A stretch of DNA of 64,000 nt, from contig NZ_RCWC01000024.1 of assembly GCF_018448935.1 (NCBI RefSeq), positions 1-64,000 on the forward strand. Direction: 5' to 3'. This stretch comes from Photorhabdus noenieputensis. GTDB lineage: Bacteria; Pseudomonadota; Gammaproteobacteria; Enterobacterales; Enterobacteriaceae. Below, piece by piece: positions 9,465-19,339 of the stretch. Below the pieces are notes generated by a model. That model was not told where the DNA came from. It saw nothing but the letters and a program-made list of their open reading frames with translations, and did no database searches. A program made the position numbers and the translations under genes. Within the stretch, counting starts at the first letter, position 1. Every line of letters starts with the position of its first letter.

Positions 9465-9896
9465 TTGGAATCTACATTGGGATCAGATCTGGCACGGTTA
9501 GTTCGTATTTGGCGTGCTTTAATTGACTACCGTTTAAAGCCGTTAGAATTAACTCAGACTCATTGGGTAACGTTATACAATATTAGCCGGTTACCTCAGG
9601 AGCAATCTCAGATACAGTTGGCGAAAGCTATCGGTATTGAGCAACCATCTTTGGTTAGGACATTAGATCAACTTGAGGAAAAAAAACTTATCACCCGGCA
9701 TACTTGTGCCAATGATCGTCGTGCAAAAAGAATCAAGCTAACTGAAGATTCTGCATCGGTTATTAGGGAGTTGGATGGTGTTATTGAATCCACAAGAAAT
9801 GAGATTCTGGAAGGTATTTCACGCGAGGAACTTGCTTTTCTTTCCACTTTAGTGCAGAAGTTAGAGCAAAATATTATCCAATTACAGAGTAGATAG
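9465..9896 (+). CDS. slyA: MarR-family regulator SlyA
   Basis: Winged-helix dimer that counteracts H-NS silencing and cooperates with PhoP in pathogens and insect/nematode symbionts. 143 residues; the DNA-binding helix is in [20 protein letters not shown] (about 52-71) and the wing carries [10 protein letters not shown], both close to E. coli SlyA. The start is a TTG behind an excellent AAGGAGGG site; no ATG fits the conserved N-terminus ([16 protein letters not shown]). Convergent with slyB across a shared terminator. Confidence 0.95.
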   Translation: MESTLGSDLARLVRIWRALIDYRLKPLELTQTHWVTLYNISRLPQEQSQIQLAKAIGIEQPSLVRTLDQLEEKKLITRHTCANDRRAKRIKLTEDSASVIRELDGVIESTRNEILEGISREELAFLSTLVQKLEQNIIQLQSR

Positions 9897-9930
9897 TAAT
9901 TACGATATCCATGAAATGCTGACCGGATGA

Positions 9931-9971
9931 AAGAAGACCGCGACTTACCAAAATGAAGTCACGGTTTTCTT
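9931..9971. terminator. Bidirectional terminator between slyA and slyB
   Basis: Inverted arms AAGAAGACCGCGACTT / AAGTCACGGTTTTCTT with two non-Watson-Crick positions and an 8-nt loop; A-rich on the left and T-rich on the right, so it can end both convergent transcripts. Confidence 0.75.
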
Positions 9972-9982
9972 ATCTCTATATT

Positions 9983-10453
9983 TTATTGTCGAGGTGAAAC
10001 AGTAATATTACTGCCTTGGCCTGCGATTCTTACTCGTTGACCTTTATGGAAGAGAGTTTTGCCTTGTTTTTGAACAACAATGATGCTTTCGCCGCTGTCA
10101 CGACGAATTTCGAGTTCTACACCTTTAGTTGTGTTAAGAGCTCCCTGAACATTTTGGCCTGCAACGCCACCGGCAATCGCGCCAGCGGCAGTCGCTAATG
10201 TGTTGCCACTGCCGCCACCAATCGTATTACCAACCAAACCTCCCAGAACCGCGCCACCAATCGCGCCTAATACATTTTCATCGCTACCCGCCTGAATATT
10301 GACAGGACGAACAGAAACAATTGTACCGTAAGAGACAGTCTGGACCTGCTTAGCTTGTCCAGCGGTATAGGTATCACCAGAAAGAGAATCGGTGTTGACA
10401 CAGCCTGATAATGAAGCGACGGCAACCGCGCTAACTAAAAAGTGCTTAAACAT
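9983..10453 (-). CDS. slyB: Outer-membrane lipoprotein SlyB (glycine-zipper)
   Basis: Envelope lipoprotein of 156 residues. Signal peptide with lipobox LSGC at residues 15-18; a glycine-zipper segment (GAIGGAVLGGLVGNTIGG, about 67-84, then AAGAIAGGVAGQNVQG) inserts into the outer membrane; a C-terminal beta domain follows. SlyB is a member of the PhoPQ regulon in enterics and forms protective rings around outer-membrane proteins in E. coli. A PhoP-type direct repeat with correctly spaced -10 box lies upstream. Confidence 0.95.
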   Translation of the reverse strand: MFKHFLVSAVAVASLSGCVNTDSLSGDTYTAGQAKQVQTVSYGTIVSVRPVNIQAGSDENVLGAIGGAVLGGLVGNTIGGGSGNTLATAAGAIAGGVAGQNVQGALNTTKGVELEIRRDSGESIIVVQKQGKTLFHKGQRVRIAGQGSNITVSPRQ

Positions 10454-10568
10454 AGTAACTCCTAATTTCGATGCCTGACTGCGTAAATCTGATAGCTTAC
10501 TGGGCGGTCAGGCTAACAACTGGCATTAGCAATAAGTAATAAAAAGCTTATTCAAATAGAATGCCAGT

Positions 10569-10603
10569 ACATTAGCAATCTAGTGCTAAACATATATTAA
10601 ACG
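10569..10603 (-). promoter_or_regulatory. PhoP box and -10 element for slyB
   Basis: On the minus strand: hexamers CGTTTA and TGTTTA separated by five bases (10603-10587), matching the PhoP direct repeat (T/G)GTTTA-N5-(T/G)GTTTA in 11 of 12 positions. Twelve bases further is TAATGT, a plausible -10, at the spacing usual for PhoP-activated promoters. Confidence 0.75.
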
Positions 10604-10794
10604 TCAATAGAGATTTTTAAAAGAAATAGCTATTAATGAGAAATTCAGCATTTTTTGTGAAGTTGTTTCCAAAACTCAGGTTTTATTCCTGAGTTTGTCT
10701 ATTAGTCATATACAGCCAAAACCACTGCGCTTTATAGTTATTGGCGTGGTTTCTGATTTTATCAAGACAGATTTTAAGCAGGAAGGCAAATTAA

Positions 10795-11913
10795 ATGGTT
10801 ATGAAGTCAGGTCGTTATATTGGTGTAATGTCGGGTACAAGTCTGGATGGCGTTGATGTGGTGCTTGCGGCAATCAATGATAAAGTTGTTGCTCAACAAG
10901 CCAGTTATTCGCACCCATTTCCACACGAATTAAAACAGAAAATTCTTTCAGTCTGCCAAGGGCAACAAACAACATTATCCGCAATTGGTCGGTTAGATTA
11001 TGAACTTGGTTCTTTATTCGCTGAAGCGGTACAAGGCTTACTGACTAAAACAGGGTTAACCACAAGTGACATTATCGCTGTGGGATGTCATGGACAAACC
11101 GTTTGGCATGAGCCAGATGGTCACACGCCTTTCACTATGCAACTGGGCGACAATAACCGTATCGCGGCTTTAACTGGGATGACTGTGGTTGGTGATTTTC
11201 GTCGGAGGGATATGGCATACGGTGGACAGGGTGCGCCATTAGTTCCGGCTTTTCATTTCGCCGTCTTAGGTCATCCGACAGAACGCAGGATAATTCTCAA
11301 TATCGGTGGTATTGCCAATATAACGACGCTATTACCGGGATCACCTGTCAAAGGGTATGACACAGGTCCGGGTAATATGTTGATGGATAGTTGGGTATGG
11401 CGTCATCAGAAAAAACCTTATGATAAAGATGCGCAATGGGCACGAGAAGGTACGGTTAATAACCCATTACTTAGACAAATGCTTTCTGATCACTATTTTT
11501 CACGGCCAGCGCCTAAAAGCACAGGCCGGGAGTATTTCAATATGAGTTGGTTGGAGGCGCAATTAGCTAATTTTCCTGACATATCTCCAGTTGATGTTCA
11601 GGCTACACTGGCCGAGCTGACAGCAGTGTCTGTGTCACAGCAAATCATGTTGAGTGGTGGATGTGAACGTCTGTTGGTTTGTGGAGGTGGCGCACGTAAC
11701 CCACAGATAATGAGCCGACTTTCTGCCTTATTACCGGGAACGGAGGTTTGCCCGACAGATAAATATGGCCTAAGTGGCGATGATATGGAAGCGCTGGCAT
11801 TTGCCTGGTTGGCATTCCGTACAATGTCAGGTGCGCCAGGGAATTTGCCCTCTGTTACCGGTGCGAGTACTGAAACCATTTTAGGGGCAGTTTATCCTGT
11901 TAATAATCAATAA
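10795..11913 (+). CDS. anmK: Anhydro-N-acetylmuramic acid kinase
   Basis: Cytosolic kinase that hydrolyses the 1,6-anhydro ring of anhMurNAc and phosphorylates it, feeding cell-wall sugar recycling. 372 residues; N-terminal phosphate-binding [12 protein letters not shown] (10-21), then [24 protein letters not shown] and YDTGPGN blocks typical of the family. GGAAGG eight bases upstream selects the first ATG (MVMKSG), two codons before the E. coli-like start. In E. coli mliC follows; here pdxH is next. Confidence 0.96.
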   Translation: MVMKSGRYIGVMSGTSLDGVDVVLAAINDKVVAQQASYSHPFPHELKQKILSVCQGQQTTLSAIGRLDYELGSLFAEAVQGLLTKTGLTTSDIIAVGCHGQTVWHEPDGHTPFTMQLGDNNRIAALTGMTVVGDFRRRDMAYGGQGAPLVPAFHFAVLGHPTERRIILNIGGIANITTLLPGSPVKGYDTGPGNMLMDSWVWRHQKKPYDKDAQWAREGTVNNPLLRQMLSDHYFSRPAPKSTGREYFNMSWLEAQLANFPDISPVDVQATLAELTAVSVSQQIMLSGGCERLLVCGGGARNPQIMSRLSALLPGTEVCPTDKYGLSGDDMEALAFAWLAFRTMSGAPGNLPSVTGASTETILGAVYPVNNQ

Positions 11914-11962
11914 CAATGATAAGCTGTCTGGTATTTAGTGAGTCATAAACAGAGCTACGTTA

Positions 11963-12616
11963 ATGTCAGAACATAATGAATTTGATGTTGCAGAATTACG
12001 CCGTGAATATATTCGTGGTGGGTTAAGACGTAAAGATTTGACTAAAGAACCTATCGAACTTTTTGAGCGTTGGTTCAAGCAAGCATGTGAAGCTAAGTTG
12101 AGTGATCCAACTGCAATGTGTATAGCAACGGTCGATGAGAATGGTCAACCGTATCAACGTATTGTTTTATTGAAGCATTTTGATACAAATAATTTGATTT
12201 TTTATACAAATTTAGGCAGCCGAAAAGCAAAACATCTGGCGCACAATAACAAAATCAGCCTCCATTTCCCTTGGTATCCTCTGGAAAGGCAGGTCTCTTT
12301 TCTTGGAAAAGCGGAACGTCTTTCTCCTGTTGAAGTGGTGAAATATTTTCATAGTCGCCCCAGAGATAGTCAGATTGCCGCATGGGCATCACAACAATCT
12401 TCTCGTATTTCCGCACGCGGTGTTTTGGAAGGGAAGTTCCTTGAATTGAAACAGAAATTCTTGAATGGTGAGGTGCCTTTGCCTAGCTTTTGGGGAGGAT
12501 TCAAAGTGACCTTTGATTCTGTTGAATTTTGGCAAGGTGGCGCAAACCGGCTCCATGACCGGTTCATTTATCAACGGCAAGGCGATAGCTGGCATATTGA
12601 CAGGCTTGCGCCATAA
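11963..12616 (+). CDS. pdxH: Pyridoxine/pyridoxamine 5'-phosphate oxidase
   Basis: FMN enzyme making pyridoxal 5'-phosphate from PNP or PMP with oxygen. 217 residues (E. coli 218). Conserved blocks include the substrate-contact [17 protein letters not shown]-binding [10 protein letters not shown], the SRKAKHL region, and the C-terminal [12 protein letters not shown] and WHIDRLAP. It lies in the vitamin B6 neighbourhood with pdxY two genes downstream, the order known from E. coli. Confidence 0.97.
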   Translation: MSEHNEFDVAELRREYIRGGLRRKDLTKEPIELFERWFKQACEAKLSDPTAMCIATVDENGQPYQRIVLLKHFDTNNLIFYTNLGSRKAKHLAHNNKISLHFPWYPLERQVSFLGKAERLSPVEVVKYFHSRPRDSQIAAWASQQSSRISARGVLEGKFLELKQKFLNGEVPLPSFWGGFKVTFDSVEFWQGGANRLHDRFIYQRQGDSWHIDRLAP

Positions 12617-12699
12617 ATCGTGGATTATTGTTTTTAACACTAGCACTTATAGTATTGGCGTTTTATCCTATGCCGCACTCTTTTATAAGTAGCAACTTA

Positions 12700-12826
12700 T
12701 ATACCCTATGGATTTCAAGATGCATCGCGACGGCAAGGGAGTGAATCCCCGGGAGCATAGATAACTCTGTGACCGGGGTGAGCGAGTGCAGCCAACAAAG
12801 AGGCAACTTGAAAGATGACGGGTATA
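12700..12826 (+). repeat. ERIC element, full length (copy 2)
   Basis: 127 bp with TATACCC / GGGTATA ends, between pdxH and tyrS. It ends 35 bases before the tyrS start, so it lies either in the tyrS leader or across its promoter. An open frame runs from the element into tyrS but is incidental. Confidence 0.92.
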
Positions 12827-12861
12827 CAACAGACAAAATATACAAATTGATGGAGTCATTA

Positions 12862-14136
12862 ATGTCTAGCAATAACCTGATAAAACAACTGCAAGAGCGG
12901 GGCCTCATTGCCCAGGTGACGGATGAGAATGCGTTAGCGGAGAGACTGGCGCAGGGCCCTGTCTCCCTCTATTGTGGTTTCGATCCGACCGCTGACAGCT
13001 TGCATTTGGGGCATCTGGTTCCCTTGCTGTGTTTAAAACGATTCCAACTGGCCGGGCATAAACCCGTGGCGTTAGTTGGTGGAGCTACGGGGTTGATTGG
13101 CGATCCAAGTTTCAAAGCCACTGAACGAAAACTGAATACTGAAGCTACCGTTAAAGAGTGGGTGGAGAAAATTCGTAGACAGGTTTCACCTTTCCTCGAT
13201 TTTGATTGTGGCGAAAATAGCGCTAAAACAGCCAATAATTATGATTGGTTTGGCAACATGGATGTTCTGACTTTCCTGCGTGATATCGGTAAACATTTCT
13301 CAGTTAATCAAATGATTAACAAAGAGGCGGTTAAACAGCGTTTAAACCGTGATGATGTGGGTATCTCTTTCACTGAGTTTTCTTATAACCTACTGCAATC
13401 TTATGACTTTGCTCGCCTGAATGAAGTACATGGTGTTGAGTTACAGATTGGTGGTTCTGACCAGTGGGGAAATATTACTTCTGGTATTGATCTAACTCGT
13501 CGTATCAACCAGAAACAAGTATTTGGCATGACTGTTCCACTGATCACCAAATCTGATGGCACTAAGTTTGGCAAAACAGAAGGTGGCGCTGTTTGGTTGG
13601 ACCCGAAAAAAACCAGCCCATACAAATTCTATCAATTCTGGATTAACACTGCGGATGCTGATGTTTATCGCTTCCTGAAATTCTTTACCTTCATGAATCT
13701 TGAAGATATTGATGCTTTGGAAGAAGAAGATAAAAATAGCGGTAAAGCTCCTCGTGCTCAGTATGTATTGGCAGAACAAGTTACCGGTATGGTACATGGT
13801 GAAGAAGGACTGGCGGCCGCTAAACGGATTACAGAAAGTTTATTCTCCGGGGCTGTTGCTGATTTGACCGAGGCGGATTTTGCTCAATTGGCACAGGATG
13901 GTATGCCGGTAATTGAGTTGGAAAAAGGGGCAGATTTGCAGCAAGCTTTGGTTAATGCTGGATTAGTGCCTTCTCGTGGTCAGGCGCGAACGATGATCAG
14001 TTCCAACGCTGTCGCGGTTAATGGTGAAAAACAATCTGAACCTGAATACCTGTTTACTGACAGTAACCGTCTGTTTGGTCGTTACACCCTGTTGCGTCGT
14101 GGTAAAAAACACGATTGTTTGATCTGCTGGAAATAA
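12862..14136 (+). CDS. tyrS: Tyrosyl-tRNA synthetase
   Basis: Class I aminoacyl-tRNA synthetase charging tRNA-Tyr. 424 residues, equal to E. coli TyrS. The HIGH-type motif is LHLGHLVP (about 47-54), the KMSKS-type motif is KFGKT (about 235), tyrosine pocket residues lie in [11 protein letters not shown] and [10 protein letters not shown], and the C-terminal S4 RNA-binding domain starts around 355 ([11 protein letters not shown]). The start [10 protein letters not shown] follows TGGAG and matches E. coli. ERIC elements flank it on both sides. Confidence 0.97.
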   Translation: MSSNNLIKQLQERGLIAQVTDENALAERLAQGPVSLYCGFDPTADSLHLGHLVPLLCLKRFQLAGHKPVALVGGATGLIGDPSFKATERKLNTEATVKEWVEKIRRQVSPFLDFDCGENSAKTANNYDWFGNMDVLTFLRDIGKHFSVNQMINKEAVKQRLNRDDVGISFTEFSYNLLQSYDFARLNEVHGVELQIGGSDQWGNITSGIDLTRRINQKQVFGMTVPLITKSDGTKFGKTEGGAVWLDPKKTSPYKFYQFWINTADADVYRFLKFFTFMNLEDIDALEEEDKNSGKAPRAQYVLAEQVTGMVHGEEGLAAAKRITESLFSGAVADLTEADFAQLAQDGMPVIELEKGADLQQALVNAGLVPSRGQARTMISSNAVAVNGEKQSEPEYLFTDSNRLFGRYTLLRRGKKHDCLICWK

Positions 14137-14149
14137 CCAAGGTTGCATA

Positions 14150-14231
14150 TATACCCTATGGATTTCAAGATGCATCGCGACGGCAAGGGAGTGCAGCCAA
14201 CAAAGAGGCAACTTGGAAGATAACGGGTATG
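14150..14231 (+). repeat. ERIC element with 45-bp internal deletion (copy 3)
   Basis: Starts with TATACCCTATGGATTTC and ends with AAGATAACGGGTAT, but only about 82 bp long. Compared with copy 2, 45 bp are missing between two GAGTG repeats, and the last base of the right end is changed. It begins 13 bases after the tyrS stop codon. Confidence 0.85.
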
Positions 14232-14332
14232 ATGGGGCAACAATAATGTTGCCCTTCTTCTTACTATTCTTACCGTAACTTTAATCTTAAATCTTATAAA
14301 CAGAAGCCAGAATAAAAATATAGGCCGTTATT

Positions 14333-15196
14333 GTGAAAAATATTCTTTCAATTCAATCTCATGTTGTTTTTGGTCACGCTGGTAACAGCGCTGCGGAGTT
14401 CCCTATGCGTCGGATGGGGGTAAACGTATGGCCGTTGAATACAGTACAGTTTTCAAATCACACCCAATATGCTCAATGGAAAGGGTGTGTTATGCCAGCG
14501 AACCATCTTACGGAAATCGTCCAAGGCATAGAAGAAATTGACCAGCTCAAATTTTGTGATGTGGTACTGAGTGGATATATTGGTTCACCGGAGCAGGGGA
14601 GCCATATTATCGATATAGTGAAACGAGTAAAAGCGGTGAATCCTGATGTTTGGTATTTCTGCGATCCTGTCATGGGGCACCCAGAAAAAGGTTGTATTGT
14701 TGCACCTGGGGTAGCTGAATTTCTGTGTGAAGAAGCGCTTCCTGTCAGTGATATCATTGCGCCAAATTTGCTGGAGCTTGAAACACTCAGTATGCAGAAA
14801 GTGACTAATGTAGAACAGGCTGTCGTAGCTGCTCGAACACTATGTGATAAAGGGCCGGATATTGTACTGGTTAAACATCTTAGTCGTGCTGGTTATCAGA
14901 CTGATCGTTTTGAAATGCTATTAGTGACGAAAGAACATAGTTGGCATGTGAGTCGGCCTTTGGTGGACTTTGGCGAACGTCAGCCAGTTGGTGTGGGTGA
15001 TTTAACCAGCGGTTTGTTATTGGTTAATCTATTAAAAGGCGAGTCTTTACAAACTGCCCTCGAACATGTCGCTGCTGCGGTTTATGAAGTGATGGTAACA
15101 ACGAAAGATATGGGCGAATACGAATTACAAATTGTGGCTGCTCAGGACAGAATGGTGGTGCCTGGCCATAAATTCTGTGCGACACAATTGAATTAA
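14333..15196 (+). CDS. pdxY: Pyridoxal kinase 2 (PdxY)
   Basis: Ribokinase-superfamily enzyme phosphorylating pyridoxal in the B6 salvage route. 287 residues, beginning [21 protein letters not shown] as in E. coli PdxY; the catalytic region GVGDLTSG near 222 carries the conserved Asp, and YFCDPVMG near 110 is the other family block. Start codon is GTG. It follows the truncated ERIC after tyrS and ends at a strong terminator before the convergent gstA. Confidence 0.95.
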   Translation: MKNILSIQSHVVFGHAGNSAAEFPMRRMGVNVWPLNTVQFSNHTQYAQWKGCVMPANHLTEIVQGIEEIDQLKFCDVVLSGYIGSPEQGSHIIDIVKRVKAVNPDVWYFCDPVMGHPEKGCIVAPGVAEFLCEEALPVSDIIAPNLLELETLSMQKVTNVEQAVVAARTLCDKGPDIVLVKHLSRAGYQTDRFEMLLVTKEHSWHVSRPLVDFGERQPVGVGDLTSGLLLVNLLKGESLQTALEHVAAAVYEVMVTTKDMGEYELQIVAAQDRMVVPGHKFCATQLN

Positions 15197-15203
15197 GATA
15201 TTT

Positions 15204-15257
15204 AACCGTTCCACTGACATTGTGTGGAATGACATTGCATGGAACGGTTTTTTATTT
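15204..15257 (+). terminator. Terminator of pdxY
   Basis: Ten-bp perfect stem AACCGTTCCA / TGGAACGGTT with a 26-nt loop that contains a repeated TGGAATGACATTG motif, then a run of six T. Because both arms end in A/T it can also act on gstA in reverse. Confidence 0.8.
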
Positions 15258-15863
15258 TTAAATCAATCCTTCGGCTTTCAGTGCATCACGAACATTTGGA
15301 CGTTCTGCGATCTTCCCTTGATAAGCTTTAAGATGAACCAAATCAGATAGATCCAATTGCACTAAAGGTGCCCAGTTACTGAGCGTGAATAAATAAGCGT
15401 CAGCAACAGTAAAATGCTCCCCGGCAATGTATGGCTGTTTTGCTAATACTTCATCTATATACTTGAATTTCTTAAGTAGATTATTAATAGCAACAGGACG
15501 ATAATTTTCTGGTGTTCCTGGCATGAACAGGGGCGAAAATCCTTTATGAATTTCACTGGAAAGATGGCTAAGCCATTCAAGTTGATGATATCGTTCCATC
15601 GTTCCGGCTGGTGCAATTAATTTTTTGTCCGGTTTCTGGTCGGCAATATATTGGACAATAACAGATCCTTCGGTGAGGATCTCATTGTTATCTAACAGAA
15701 GAGTGGGTATCTGGCCTTTTGGGTTGATTGCGAAAAAATCGTCGCCGTTCTCCGTTTTTTTAGTTTTCAGATCAACTTTAATCACGCTGAAATCAAGTCC
15801 TGCTTCACGAAGTATAATGTGGGGAGAGAGAGAACAAGCTCCAGGTTGGTAATAAAGTTTCAT
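15258..15863 (-). CDS. gstA: Glutathione S-transferase GstA
   Basis: Beta-class cytosolic glutathione transferase of 201 residues. The N-terminal thioredoxin-like domain begins [15 protein letters not shown], containing the beta-class catalytic Cys10, and has the glutathione-binding [13 protein letters not shown] and [14 protein letters not shown] segments; the helical domain includes [14 protein letters not shown]. Convergent with pdxY as in E. coli. Preceded by TAAGGAGCC. Confidence 0.95.
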   Translation of the reverse strand: MKLYYQPGACSLSPHIILREAGLDFSVIKVDLKTKKTENGDDFFAINPKGQIPTLLLDNNEILTEGSVIVQYIADQKPDKKLIAPAGTMERYHQLEWLSHLSSEIHKGFSPLFMPGTPENYRPVAINNLLKKFKYIDEVLAKQPYIAGEHFTVADAYLFTLSNWAPLVQLDLSDLVHLKAYQGKIAERPNVRDALKAEGLI

Positions 15864-16243
15864 GTATGGCTCCTTAAAAATTTTCGGTAAAATAGAACAA
15901 AGGAACTCAGTAAGGCATTTTCATAGCCTGGATATATACTACCACGACAGATGGAAATATGTTATATCAAATGAATATTTAAATAGATATAAGGTGGTGT
16001 GATTGTATCGTGAATAACCCTTTTCTATACTCTGTTATAGAAGTAATTTATTGGATTTTTTTATCATTATTTTCAAGTAGATTGGTTGTAATAATCTAGA
16101 AATTTAGAGGGGAGTCTTGGATGAGGTGACTTATCTAAAACTTCCCCGTATTTTGTGTCATATAGCATATTTTACAACTGGTTATATTATATGGAATAAA
16201 TAATGGCGATTATTGATAGTTGCAAAAATTCATCTTATATTGA
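15864..16243. other. AT-rich intergenic region upstream of gstA
   Basis: 380 bp with the gstA promoter on its left and the 3' end of an unknown gene on its right. I see no repeat, RNA gene or convincing small reading frame. It marks the edge of the conserved block. Confidence 0.45.
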
Positions 16244-17002
16244 TTATAAGATAATTAATATATTATTCTTATTAAATGACTTGTAATCATAGGAAAATAA
16301 ATTGAATTTATTTGTAAAGTCACTAAAATAGACCATGCATTGTCTATAGTTTCTTGTGAAAATATCTTTTTTATTCTCTTGATTAAAGTTTTTGACTAAC
16401 TCTTTGTAAATATTATTAATTGTTTCTATTTGTCCATTAAGTCTATTGACGGAATTATTTATATTTCTAAGGCTAAATGAAACGTCTGATATATTTAACG
16501 TGATTTCTTCCATCAATAAAGAGACTTTGTATATTTGCTTTTTATCTTTCCCATCGGGAATATTCTTTAATAATTGTTGTATCTTTATATGTGTTTTTTC
16601 TGCGAAGTTTTTCTTGTGTTCAAAATCAATTTGAGATATTTCAAAGAGTTGTGGCAGTTTAGAGATGAAATCATTTAGCTTACTAAAATCTGATTCAATT
16701 TCTTTCAATGCATGATCGACTCTGGCAATATAACCATGACCTAAATATCCACTGCTAAGTGAACCTAAATAAGTTGTTGCTTTGTTTATATTTTTAATAA
16801 TTCTATCAATATCTTGTTGATCGGAATTATATACATATTCATAATCTTCCAGTGCTGATGGCCAGTGATATAATGATTCACTAAATTCATTCCAAGAAGT
16901 TACAATTTCTTGGGATAGATCATGATCTTTCAGGCATTCTGGCAGTTTTATATTGGTGATTGATTTAAACATATTGGATATAATTAAAAAATCATTTTTC
17001 AT
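16244..17002 (-). CDS. Unknown AT-rich helical protein
   Basis: Not recognised. The preferred start (MKNDFLIISN) has AAGGTG upstream and gives 252 residues; a TTG 22 codons earlier is in frame but has no ribosome site. The sequence is rich in Lys, Asn, Ile and Ser and looks mainly helical, with long amphipathic stretches (EIESDFSKLNDFISKLPQLF and a later heptad-like SLRNINNSVNRLNGQ region), two small Gly/Ser patches (SLSSGYLGHGY near 77) and no signal peptide or clear membrane helix. Its base composition is lower in GC than the flanking metabolic genes, and it sits at an E. coli synteny break beside an ERIC, so acquisition by transfer is likely. A coiled-coil toxin or secreted effector is possible but unproven. 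Confidence 0.6.
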   Translation of the reverse strand: MKNDFLIISNMFKSITNIKLPECLKDHDLSQEIVTSWNEFSESLYHWPSALEDYEYVYNSDQQDIDRIIKNINKATTYLGSLSSGYLGHGYIARVDHALKEIESDFSKLNDFISKLPQLFEISQIDFEHKKNFAEKTHIKIQQLLKNIPDGKDKKQIYKVSLLMEEITLNISDVSFSLRNINNSVNRLNGQIETINNIYKELVKNFNQENKKDIFTRNYRQCMVYFSDFTNKFNLFSYDYKSFNKNNILIIL

Positions 17003-17345
17003 TTTATGCACCTTGCTAAAATAATAAATATCATTAAATTGTATAAAAGCATGAAATATAATATTCAAACCAAAATGGTAAAATAATAATAAAATATTGC
17101 ATTAAAAATATTTAACTGGAAATATTGTACTGATAATCGATTTTATAAAATTAAGTTGTTGATTATATTAAAGGACATATTACTGATTAGTGCAAGGAAA
17201 CAAGATGATATTTTTTATTTCAGTAAAATAATTATAAGGTAATATCGTTTAACTCTTTAATTACAAAGGGTTTAATAATTCGCTCTAATAGTTTTTTTAT
17301 ATTTTGATTTAAAATTAATTTTTACCTATTAGTGATGATTTAATG

Positions 17346-17472
17346 AATACTCTATGGATTTCAAGATGGATCGCGACGGCAAGGGAGTGAATCCCCGGGA
17401 GCATAGATAACTATGTGACCGGGGTGAGCGAGTGCAGCCAACAAAGAGGCAACTTGAAAGATGACGGGTAAA
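17346..17472 (+). repeat. ERIC element, full length with decayed ends (copy 4)
   Basis: 127 bp; the central part matches the others but the ends are AATACTC and GGGTAAA instead of TATACCC and GGGTATA. It lies between the unknown gene and the fabI terminator. Confidence 0.88.
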
Positions 17473-17502
17473 GTGATTAATCTATCATTTTATTGATAAT
17501 AA

Positions 17503-17532
17503 AAGGCCCGAAAAACTAGTTTTTCGGGCCTT
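17503..17532 (-). terminator. Terminator of fabI
   Basis: A perfect 30-bp palindrome (arms AAGGCCCGAAAAACT / AGTTTTTCGGGCCTT), followed on the minus strand by TTTTATTATC. It lies 37 bases beyond the fabI stop codon. Confidence 0.9.
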
Positions 17533-17568
17533 GTTTTGTGAATTGAAATTTACTGATTATTAATCAGA

Positions 17569-18357
17569 TTATTTCAATTCCAGTTCATTCATTGCGACAA
17601 TGCTGAAACCACCATCAACATGCAGGATTTCACCGGTAATACCGCCGGACAGATCCGAACACAGGAATGCCGCAGCGTTACCAACATCTTCAGTTGTTAC
17701 CGTGCGGCGAATTGGGTTAACGGTTTCACAGTGAGCCAGCATTTTACGGAAATCTTTGATGCCAGACGCAGCCAAAGTGCGGATAGGGCCGGCGGAGATA
17801 CCGTTAACACGAATACCTTCGGCACCCATAGCGTTAGCCATATAACGAACGTTAGCTTCCAGAGATGCCTTTGCCAGACCCATTACGTTATAGTTAGGGA
17901 TTGAGCGCTCTGCTCCCAAATAGGTGAGTGTCAACAAAGCAGAATTTGGGTTCAGCATTTCACGGCAAGTTTTTGCCATAGCAACAAAACTGTAAGAGCT
18001 GATGTCGTGTGCGATTCTGAAACCTTCGCGGGTAACGGAACTGACATAATTACCATCCAGTTGATCAGCAGGTGCAAAGCCAATGGAGTGAACAAAGCCA
18101 TCGAATTTTGGCCAGACCTTACCCAATTCAGTGAACAGGGCTGCGATGCTTTCGTCTTCGACTACATCGCATGGCAGAACGATAGTAGAGTTCAGGGAAG
18201 CAGCAAATTCTTCAACACGAGGTTTCAACTTGTCATTTTGATAAGTGAAAGCCAGCTCAGCTCCCTGGTCATGCATTGCTTTTGCAACACCATAAGCGAT
18301 GGAGAGTTTACTGGCGACGCCAGTGATCAGAATGCGCTTGCCGGTCATAAAACCCAT
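17569..18357 (-). CDS. fabI: Enoyl-ACP reductase (NADH) FabI
   Basis: Last reduction step of fatty-acid elongation; the target of triclosan. 262 residues, as in E. coli. Short-chain dehydrogenase fold with N-terminal [26 protein letters not shown] near 92, and the catalytic Tyr-X6-Lys within [17 protein letters not shown] (about 155-171; Tyr, then Met and Lys of the FabI type). C-terminus [14 protein letters not shown] matches E. coli. It follows the sap operon on the same strand with a 172-bp gap. Confidence 0.97.
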   Translation of the reverse strand: MGFMTGKRILITGVASKLSIAYGVAKAMHDQGAELAFTYQNDKLKPRVEEFAASLNSTIVLPCDVVEDESIAALFTELGKVWPKFDGFVHSIGFAPADQLDGNYVSSVTREGFRIAHDISSYSFVAMAKTCREMLNPNSALLTLTYLGAERSIPNYNVMGLAKASLEANVRYMANAMGAEGIRVNGISAGPIRTLAASGIKDFRKMLAHCETVNPIRRTVTTEDVGNAAAFLCSDLSGGITGEILHVDGGFSIVAMNELELK

Positions 18358-18529
18358 AACAGTATCCTTGTGTGATAACGCCGGTAATGATATTCATGGA
18401 TTAAAATTGTTCACAGAGACAATATCAATATGACGTTTTATTGTTAATAAACCCAGTAATTCTATCACGCTAGAGAGAAATATGCTGTATTTTGCATTCT
18501 GCTCCGAGCAGTGAGTATCGTTTTATATG

Positions 18530-19339
18530 TCAAGGAATATCCTGCCGCCAGGCATCAGCGGTGAGTGGCTCACCAAAATGGCTGGCGATCAGACGGCGGG
18601 TCATATCATGCAGAGGAGAAGCCAACACTTCTGCTGTATTTCCCCGCTCAACAACTTCCCCCTGATGCATGACCAGCACCTGATCGCTGATATGTTTCAT
18701 CATGCCAAGATGCTGGGTGACATAGAGGTAAGAAATACCTTGTTTTTCCTGTAATTCCAACATCAGATTAATGATTTGAGATCGCATAGACATATCGAGT
18801 GATGCTAATGCCTCATCAGCAATAATAATCTGAGGTTGTAATATTAATGCGCGCGCCAGTGCTACCCGCTGTTTCTGGCCTGAGGCTAACATATGTGGAT
18901 AATAATTGGCATGGTCCGGCAACAGGCCAACTTGTCGTAATGTCTGGTTGATCCGTTTTTCCCGCTCCATTGTATTAAGCGCGGTATTAAGCAGAAGGGG
19001 AATATCAAGAATTTGCCCAATACGCTGACGAGGATTTAGCGATGTACTTGGGTCCTGAAATATCATGCGAATGCGTTGGCTGCGATAGCTGTAATCACCA
19101 TAAGTGAGTTTATGGCCTTCGATCATGATTTCACCAGAAGTTGGTTCGATGACTCCTGAAAGCATTTTTGCCAGTGTTGATTTTCCGGAACCGTTTTCAC
19201 CAATAATCGCCAGTGTCTGTTTAGCTTGTAAAGTAAAACTAACGGGTTTTACCGCATCAAGATGTTGACGGTGAAAAAAACCCGTTCGATAACGAAAAGT
19301 TTTAGCCAAGTTTTTGACTTCTAGCAGAGTATTAACCAA
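18530..19339 (-). CDS. sapF: SapF, ABC transporter ATPase
   Basis: ATP-binding subunit of the Sap peptide-uptake system, 269 residues. Walker A GENGSGKS (about 46-53), signature region LASGQKQRVALARALI, Walker B IIIADEALASLD and switch QHLG. Pairs with SapD to power SapBC. Its ATG is directly adjacent to the sapD stop, so the five sap genes are a tightly coupled operon read leftward. Confidence 0.95.
   Translation of the reverse strand: MVNTLLEVKNLAKTFRYRTGFFHRQHLDAVKPVSFTLQAKQTLAIIGENGSGKSTLAKMLSGVIEPTSGEIMIEGHKLTYGDYSYRSQRIRMIFQDPSTSLNPRQRIGQILDIPLLLNTALNTMEREKRINQTLRQVGLLPDHANYYPHMLASGQKQRVALARALILQPQIIIADEALASLDMSMRSQIINLMLELQEKQGISYLYVTQHLGMMKHISDQVLVMHQGEVVERGNTAEVLASPLHDMTRRLIASHFGEPLTADAWRQDIP

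Noticed and set aside
12769-12861. Open frame continuing from an ERIC into tyrS, giving a longer TyrS
   Set aside because: The extension is translated ERIC sequence; the E. coli-like start at 12862 has its own ribosome site and gives the standard length.
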